DNA from: Hymenobacter gummosus | GTDB taxonomy: Bacteria > Bacteroidota > Bacteroidia > Cytophagales > Hymenobacteraceae | Length of the DNA stretch: 64,000 bases | Assembly: GCF_003970915.1 (NCBI RefSeq) | Contig: NZ_RXOF01000006.1 | Location: 248,001 to 312,000, forward strand | Direction: 5' to 3' | Part shown: piece after piece, positions 59,244-64,000 of the stretch | How the letters are laid out: every line of letters begins with the position of its first letter | Numbering within the stretch: the first letter of the stretch is position 1 | The notes under the pieces: generated by a model | Told to the model about the DNA's origin: nothing | The model's input: only the letters and a program-made list of their open reading frames with translations | Database searches by the model: none | Translations under genes and position numbers: made by a program

Positions 59244-60570
59244 GGCTGGCCTGCGGCTTGGGTTCCGCTTCCGAGTTGGCTTTGGGCAAGGCGTTGAAGT
59301 CGCCCAGGTAGGGCACCGCGCCGTACTTGCCGCGCACGTAGTTGGCCTCGAAGTCGTCGTTCTTCTTGACTACGTCCGTCTTGAAGTCGGCCAAGGAGTA
59401 CAGCGTCGCCTCGCCGTAGCGGTTTTTCTCGGTAAACCAGATTTGGTCGCGCCGGAAATTACCGGAGGTCAGCAGGTTGGTATCGTGGGTATTGAAAAGG
59501 AGCTGGGCGTTGTTGGGGTTGGTTTCTTTGGAGTTGAACAGCTGAACAATTTTGCTGACCAGGTTGGGGTGCAGGCGGGCGTCTAGTTCGTCGATTACTA
59601 ACACCCAACCTAATCTAAGTGAACTTAGGACTGGCCCCGCCAAATCAAGCATTTTTCTTGTACCAGCCGATTCATGCCAGTTCAAATTAAAATCAATAAA
59701 TCCTACAGATTCACGATTATCCGAATATAGCCGACGTTGAACCTTAACATCTGATTGTTCGCGCTTAGCCCATCTTCTAAAACGCTCACCTGTTTCATCA
59801 GGCTTTCCATCATCAGGATGCTTTTGTTTACCTTGACGCACATCTTCAATATCCAAATCAGCGCTTGATAGAAAATCCAGTATTCTTGGTTTTTGATCAG
59901 GATTACGGATTAACAAAAGAGTAAGTGCTTTTTCCCAATCTTCGTCATCACCTGAAAGAATTGTTATACCGAAAAACCAATCCAATATAACCTTGGCTTG
60001 AACTTGATTAAACTGGGCTGCAACTGATAGCAACAATGCATTGTCACGGACTGCATTATTTTTCACTAGTTCCCCTACAATACCTCCGAATTGTTTCGAA
60101 TTAAAGTTTATCTCCTGCCCAGAACGATAGAATAGCTCTACTTCGGGCTTATTACGTACAGTTTTAGCACTACGCATAAAAAGCCATTCCGCTTCTACAT
60201 GCAGCGCTGATACTTCAAAGCCATAACGATACAGTTTATTTTTACACATAAACTGTATTTCAAACTCTGATGATTCATACACAGAAATATCGTTTAGCAT
60301 AAAAGGTTCAACACCGGTTGATTCACCAATCTGGGTATTCTTTGATGAATCCATCACAAACCATTGCATATAGCCTAACGCCTTTATTAACTTACTCTTG
60401 CCACTAGCATTAGCCCCATACACCACCGCACTCTTCAACAGTCGCAGCCCAAATTCAGGCACGTCTATCACGTTATCCTCTTCCCTGGTCTTGTCCGGCG
60501 AAGCAATAAGGCTCCACTCCACTTTGTCGCGGAAGGTGCGGAAGTTTCGGACGCTGAAACTGATCAACAT
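59236..60570 (-). CDS. rloA: AAA family ATPase, RloA/AbiLi-like
   Basis: A 444-residue SMC/ABC-class ATPase of the AAA_15/AAA_21 type. FSVRNFRTFRDKVEWSLIAS (N-terminal FRSF-type start), Walker A GANASGKS (52-59), signature-like LDLAGPVLSSLRL, Walker B WVLVIDELDARLHP with D327/E328, and a H-loop LLFNTHDTNLL. Pairs with RloB just downstream. About the first 320 codons are AT-rich with AA/TT-ended codons, while the last 120 codons are GC-rich like the neighbouring genes; the change is near 59590-59610. This indicates a recent arrival with a mosaic 3' end. Function in phage defence is inferred from family and context. Confidence 0.92.
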   Translation of the reverse strand: MLISFSVRNFRTFRDKVEWSLIASPDKTREEDNVIDVPEFGLRLLKSAVVYGANASGKSKLIKALGYMQWFVMDSSKNTQIGESTGVEPFMLNDISVYESSEFEIQFMCKNKLYRYGFEVSALHVEAEWLFMRSAKTVRNKPEVELFYRSGQEINFNSKQFGGIVGELVKNNAVRDNALLLSVAAQFNQVQAKVILDWFFGITILSGDDEDWEKALTLLLIRNPDQKPRILDFLSSADLDIEDVRQGKQKHPDDGKPDETGERFRRWAKREQSDVKVQRRLYSDNRESVGFIDFNLNWHESAGTRKMLDLAGPVLSSLRLGWVLVIDELDARLHPNLVSKIVQLFNSKETNPNNAQLLFNTHDTNLLTSGNFRRDQIWFTEKNRYGEATLYSLADFKTDVVKKNDDFEANYVRGKYGAVPYLGDFNALPKANSEAEPKPQASHE

Positions 60571-60918
60571 AAGGCAGGTATTTGCAGGAAAACAGTCAAA
60601 TGTAGGCGTTGTTATGCCAAACAGCGCCGCCTAAGCATCTACTACGACCAAAGGCCACAAACAACAGAGGCCCCGGCGCGGATGGGCTGTCAATAGCGCA
60701 TCCGCGTCGGGGCTCCCCGCACTCGCTCGGCTATGCCGAGTGAGCCGTACGTGGCTCGGCTATGCCGAGCAGTCGGCCGCGCCGCCCGAACGCCCCCGCC
60801 CGACGGTGCGCCGCCGTGCTCGGCACAGCCGAGCCACCTGGTCGTCACGCGGCACAGCCGCGCGACTGCGCGGGCGGCGCGGGGTGTACGGCTGCTGTGC
60901 GGTACGCCGGCTTCTCTC
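60571..60918. repeat. 348-base spacer with GCTCGGC hairpin array
   Basis: An imperfect hairpin at about 60670-60714 (GCCCCGGCGCGGATG / CATCCGCGTCGGGGC) could terminate the TolC transcript. Then four small hairpins lie in 145 bases: CACTCGCTCGGCTATGCCGA plus GTGAG (60720-60744), GGCTCGGCTATGCCGAGC (60753-60770), GTGCTCGGCACAGCCGAGCC (60816-60837) and CGCGGCACAGCCGCGCG (60848-60864). Units are TCGGC-TATG-GCCGA or TCGGC-ACA-GCCGA. No gene is seen. Confidence 0.7.
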
Positions 60919-62445
60919 CTACTCCGCCGCCAGCAGCGGCTGCTCCCGCTCGAAGTCGTAGAGCGTGAGGGTGCGCAGCTGGTAGTAGGCCACCCAGCAG
61001 GCGCGCAGGGCGGCAATGTAGGCGCGCTTGGCCCGGTCCTTTTCGCCCTGGGCGATGTTGAGGTCGTTGAGGCTGATGCGGCCCACTTTGTAGGTAGCCT
61101 GGGCAATGTCGTAGCGGCGCTGGGCCAGGGAATCGGCGCGCTGGGTGAGGCGCAGCTGCTGGTCGAGGGCCGCCAGCTGGGCGGCCTGGCTGAGCACCGA
61201 CTGCTCGAAGGTCAGCTGCTCCTGCTCCACGTTCTGGCGGGTTTGCTGGCGGGTCAGCTCGGCGGTTTTGACCACGGCGCGGGTCTTGCCCCAGTCCACG
61301 ATGGGCACGGCGAAGCCCAGGCGCACCTGCTGCTGGTCGTTGGGGCTGATGTAGGAGCCGCGCAGCTGGTCGGCGCTGCTGGTCAGGCCGAAGGAAGCCG
61401 TCAGGTTGGCCTGGAAGCCGGTGGTGCCTTTGGCCTGGGCCACGCCGCGGTCGGCCTCCAGCAGGCGGCGCTGAAACATGAGCGTTTCGCGGCGGTACTG
61501 GCGGGCCTGCTGCAGGGCCACTTCGGGCGTCACGCGCGGCAGCGGGGCGGCGGCGGGCACGGCCAGGGGCTGGGCGGGGTCGAGGGTGAGGCCGGTGTAG
61601 CCCTTAAGCTGCACGGCCGCGTTCTGGGCGTCGACGCCGGCCTGCACCTCGGCCTGGCGGGCGCCCAGCAGGTTCAGCTCCAGCAGCAGCAGGTCGTTTT
61701 CGGAGAGGCGGCCGAGCCGGGCTTTTTCGCGGCCGGTGCGCAGCAGCTCCTCGCTGGCCTGCAGGTTCTGGCGGGCTACCCGGGCATTTACCTGCTGCAG
61801 CAGCACGTCGAAGTACAGCTCCGTGACGCGCCGGGCAATGGTTTCGCGCTCCTCCGCGTACTGACGCTGCGACTCCTGGTAGCGCAGCGGCTCGATGCGC
61901 TTGTTCCAGCGTAGCTGGTTGAAGCCCCCAATGGGTTGCGTCAGCCCCACGGCAATGGGGTTGCTGTTGTAGAGCCGCTGCCCGCCGGCGTCGAAGTTGT
62001 CGAAGCGCTGCAGCGTCGAGCCCACGGTGACTTTGCCGCCCGTCAGCCCGATGCCTTGGGTGACGGTGGTGCCCACGTAGGAGGAGTTGATGCGCACGTA
62101 GCGGAAGTTGGTGGTGCCGTCGGGCTGCTGCACGGCCAGGATGGTGCGCGAGTAGTCGGGCAGCACGCCTTCCACGGCCAGCAGGGGCTTATAGTCGGCC
62201 CGGAACGAGCGGTACTGCCAGTAGCTCGTTTCGCGGTTGGTCACCGCCTGCCGGGCCACCGACGACTGCACCAGCGTCAGCTCAATCACCTGCGGCAGGT
62301 TCAGCCCCGACTGCGGCCGGCCGACCGGCAACGGCTGGGCCACCAGCACCCGCGGGGCAAAAATCAGCAGCAGCAGAGCCACGATGCTGACCATCAGCAG
62401 CCAGAGGCGGAGCACTTCCCAGTAGAACGTAAGCGTGGTTTTCAT
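60919..62445 (-). CDS. TolC family outer-membrane channel, ABC/HlyD-linked
   Basis: A 508-residue channel. The ATG at 62445 (MVSIVALLLLIFAPRVLVAQ-type start after LRLWLL; full start MKTTLTFYWEVLRLW) gives a long hydrophobic export segment. Typical TolC repeats follow: LPQVIELTLVQSSVARQAVT, KRIEPLRYQESQRQYAEERE, LLEADRGVAQAKGTTGFQAN and YDIAQATYKVGRISLNDLNI. There is no lipobox, unlike the RND channel in this window. It begins 258 bases after the stop of the HlyD-type adaptor gene across a repeat, same strand, so both probably serve the MacB-like exporter encoded at 51997-55642. Confidence 0.9.
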   Translation of the reverse strand: MKTTLTFYWEVLRLWLLMVSIVALLLLIFAPRVLVAQPLPVGRPQSGLNLPQVIELTLVQSSVARQAVTNRETSYWQYRSFRADYKPLLAVEGVLPDYSRTILAVQQPDGTTNFRYVRINSSYVGTTVTQGIGLTGGKVTVGSTLQRFDNFDAGGQRLYNSNPIAVGLTQPIGGFNQLRWNKRIEPLRYQESQRQYAEERETIARRVTELYFDVLLQQVNARVARQNLQASEELLRTGREKARLGRLSENDLLLLELNLLGARQAEVQAGVDAQNAAVQLKGYTGLTLDPAQPLAVPAAAPLPRVTPEVALQQARQYRRETLMFQRRLLEADRGVAQAKGTTGFQANLTASFGLTSSADQLRGSYISPNDQQQVRLGFAVPIVDWGKTRAVVKTAELTRQQTRQNVEQEQLTFEQSVLSQAAQLAALDQQLRLTQRADSLAQRRYDIAQATYKVGRISLNDLNIAQGEKDRAKRAYIAALRACWVAYYQLRTLTLYDFEREQPLLAAE

Positions 62446-62504
62446 AGCGCAGAAAGACAGGTTGGGGCGAAGGGCAAGCATGGGGAGCAGAGAGGAAGCG
62501 GGGG

Positions 62505-62692
62505 AGCTGGCGCCGGTTTAGCCGCCGCAGGGGGCGTAACCGGTGCCTAAAATCAGGCAGGCTTTCAGCCTGCGTAGGGCACCCGGGCGACTGGTGCTGG
62601 ACCGGCTGCGGCAACGTTTCACGCAGGTTGAAAACCTGCTTTATGGGGGGGCACCGGTTACGCCACTTGCGCCGGCTAAACCGGCGCCAGCT
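62505..62692. repeat. GGCGCCGGTTTAG inverted repeat, copy 2
   Basis: Arms AGCTGGCGCCGGTTTAGCC (62505-62523) and GGCTAAACCGGCGCCAGCT (62674-62692), 19-bp perfect. Inner hairpins GCAGGCTTTCAGCCTGC and GCAGGTTGAAAACCTGC; similar to copy 1 (51804-51988) in both ends and inner units. It lies between the adaptor and TolC genes. Confidence 0.8.
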
Positions 62693-62702
62693 ATTACTGC
62701 CG

Positions 62703-63950
62703 TCAGTCTTTCACCGTCAGCACGGGCACGGCTTCGTACTCCTTCATGTCGCCGATGACCAGCTCCTCGCCCGGGCGCAGGCCGCTGATGACCTGCACGT
62801 AGTCGAAGTTGGAGTCGCCCAGGCGCGCGAGGCGGCGCCGGGCCTGCCCGTCCTGCACCACGAACACCGTCTGCTCGCGGCCGCCCTGGAAGAAGGGGCC
62901 GTTCTTCACGCGCAGCACCTGGCGGTGGGCCCGGGTCACCACGAACACGTCGGCGCGCAGGTTGGGGCGCAGGGCCGGGTGGCCGGGCTGGTCGAGGCGG
63001 GCGAAGAACGTTACCACGCCCTTTTCCACGGCCGGGCTGATGCTGCTGATGGAGCCGCGCAAATCCGTCCCGCTTAGGCGCACAATCACCGGGTCGCCCA
63101 CGTGCAGGGAATCGGCGTAGGAGTCGGCAATGGTGCCGCGCACGCGGAAGGCCGAGAGGTCGGCCACGCGGGCCACCACCGCGCCCTGGCTTACCGTGGC
63201 GCCGATGTCCTCGTTGACCCAGGTCAGCACCCCGGCCTGGTCGGCGCTGATGTTGGCCTGGCGCAGCTTGCCGGCCAGTTCCTGGATGCTGCGCTGCTGA
63301 ATCTGCATGGTGTAGCCCAGGCCCCGCTCATCGGCCTGGTTGGCCTGCCGCTGGTTGCGAATCTGCCGGCGCACCCGCTGCAATTCCAGCTCGGCAATCT
63401 TCAGGTTCAGCTCGGCCTGCCGCACGCCCTCCGGTGTCCCCGAGCCGATGCTGAGCAGGTGCTGCTCGTCGCGCAGGCCCGACTGCAGGCTGCGCACCTT
63501 CTCCTGCTGCACCTGCTCCTGCGACTCCAAATCGTTCAGGCTGCGCTCCAGCGAGAGTTGCAGCACCGAGCTTTTGTTCCGGTTCTGCAGCTGCTCGTCC
63601 TGCAGCTTGGCCAGGGCCGTGCCGGTCAGCTCCTTGTCCAGCTCCAGGATGGTCTGGCCCGGCTGCACCTTGGCGCCGGCCGTGAGCAGCACCCGCCGGA
63701 TGGTCGACTGGATAGGGCTGGTCACCACCGCCTCGTGCGCCGGAATGACGAGGCCGGCGGCGGTGAGGGAAGCTTCCACGTCGCCGGTTTCCACCACGGC
63801 CGTCAGCAATTCCTGGCGCGAAATGCTGGGCCGCAACGCGCTGCGGAAGGCCCACAGCCCGGCGGCTACCAGCAGCAGGGCGGCGGCGGCCAGCAGCCAG
63901 CGGCGGCGGCGGCGCTGCGCGTGGGTGGCGGAGGATATAGCTCTGTCCAT
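62703..63950 (-). CDS. HlyD/MFP-type periplasmic adaptor of the ABC exporter
   Basis: A 415-residue adaptor. A very basic start (AQRRRRRWLL) is followed by one transmembrane helix (about 18-35) and no lipobox, so it is anchored in the inner membrane. Lipoyl half (TSPIQSTIRRVLLTAGAKVQ, PGQTILELD), long alpha-hairpin coiled coil (about 112-235: LSLERSLNDLESQEQVQQEK, LNLKIAELELQRVRRQIRNQ), second lipoyl half (GVLTWVNEDIGATVSQGAVV), and barrel/membrane-proximal domains to the end. The coiled coil is longer than in RND adaptors, as in MacA-type exporters. Its gene is upstream of TolC (60919-62445) on the same strand. Confidence 0.92.
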   Translation of the reverse strand: MDRAISSATHAQRRRRRWLLAAAALLLVAAGLWAFRSALRPSISRQELLTAVVETGDVEASLTAAGLVIPAHEAVVTSPIQSTIRRVLLTAGAKVQPGQTILELDKELTGTALAKLQDEQLQNRNKSSVLQLSLERSLNDLESQEQVQQEKVRSLQSGLRDEQHLLSIGSGTPEGVRQAELNLKIAELELQRVRRQIRNQRQANQADERGLGYTMQIQQRSIQELAGKLRQANISADQAGVLTWVNEDIGATVSQGAVVARVADLSAFRVRGTIADSYADSLHVGDPVIVRLSGTDLRGSISSISPAVEKGVVTFFARLDQPGHPALRPNLRADVFVVTRAHRQVLRVKNGPFFQGGREQTVFVVQDGQARRRLARLGDSNFDYVQVISGLRPGEELVIGDMKEYEAVPVLTVKD

Positions 63951-64000
63951 TTTCGTTCGGCTTGGGGTCGGTTCTGCCCTAGCCTAGCCAAGCCGAATGC
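63951..64000. other. Start of the spacer upstream of the adaptor gene
   Basis: Only 50 bases before the window edge. The minus strand reads CTTGGCTAGGCTAGGGC here; no sigma-54 or -7 box can be assigned. Confidence 0.3.

Noticed and set aside
60720-60864. CRISPR-like spacing of short repeats
   Set aside because: Units are hairpins with irregular spacing and no unique spacers of constant length; no cas genes in the window.

Overview
The window is GC-rich DNA (about 65% G+C by eye) from a member of the Bacteroidota, most likely Hymenobacter or a close relative in the Cytophagales. The evidence is the set of type IX secretion (T9SS) C-terminal sorting domains (PNP...GVY pattern), DUF6377 and LytTR regulators, RloAB, delta-60 repeats, lipoproteins with Bacteroidota-style signals, and TAnnTTTG-like promoter boxes. 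No rRNA, tRNA, CRISPR array or complete insertion sequence was found.

Layout. 1-407: the start of a GH97 alpha-glucosidase gene. 1220-8844: a DUF6377 regulator, then an RND efflux operon (adaptor, pump, outer-membrane channel). 9128-10675: a small operon with a 38-aa membrane protein, a 52-aa lipopeptide ending in CPACGMG, and a DUF692/MNIO enzyme. It looks like a minimal RiPP system and is my leading candidate for an undescribed system. 10839-13813: a TPR histidine kinase and a LytTR response regulator. 14166-25696: a polysaccharide cluster (GH88, two GH30, a GH5 with a fascin-like domain, and a beta-helix surface protein) whose enzymes suggest beta-1,3/beta-1,6-glucan, perhaps fungal cell wall, as substrate. 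26037-30020: two paralogous LacI regulators around a deletion scar (ECF sigma factor fused to an esterase tail) and an IS630-like HTH protein. The palindrome CAAACGTTTG occurs upstream of the GH97 gene, between the GH30 and beta-helix genes, and near the second LacI gene, which suggests one regulon.

30124-36854: six co-directional genes (gluconate/sorbitol dehydrogenase-like small subunit, GMC flavoenzyme, VioB-like ferritin-fold protein, acetoacetate-decarboxylase-like protein, SRPBCC protein, cytochrome c lipoprotein), apparently an uncharacterised oxidative pathway. 37588-47941: M13 peptidase, TIGR04283-type glycosyltransferase, an unrecognised protein, two T9SS surface proteins and a FAS1 protein. 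48146-55642: DUF1345 membrane protein, NtrY-like kinase, NtrC-like sigma-54 activator and a MacB-like ABC exporter with a near-consensus sigma-54 promoter. 60919-63950: the TolC and HlyD proteins that probably complete this exporter. Between them (55925-60570) lies a block of orphan small genes and an RloAB defence pair.

Many spacers hold long inverted repeats. At least three families recur (GTCATGTCGAG type, GAGGAGGGGA/CAACCACCCC type, GGCGCCGGTTTAG type), and other spacers carry unrelated single palindromes, including a perfect 34-bp one at 58367-58445.
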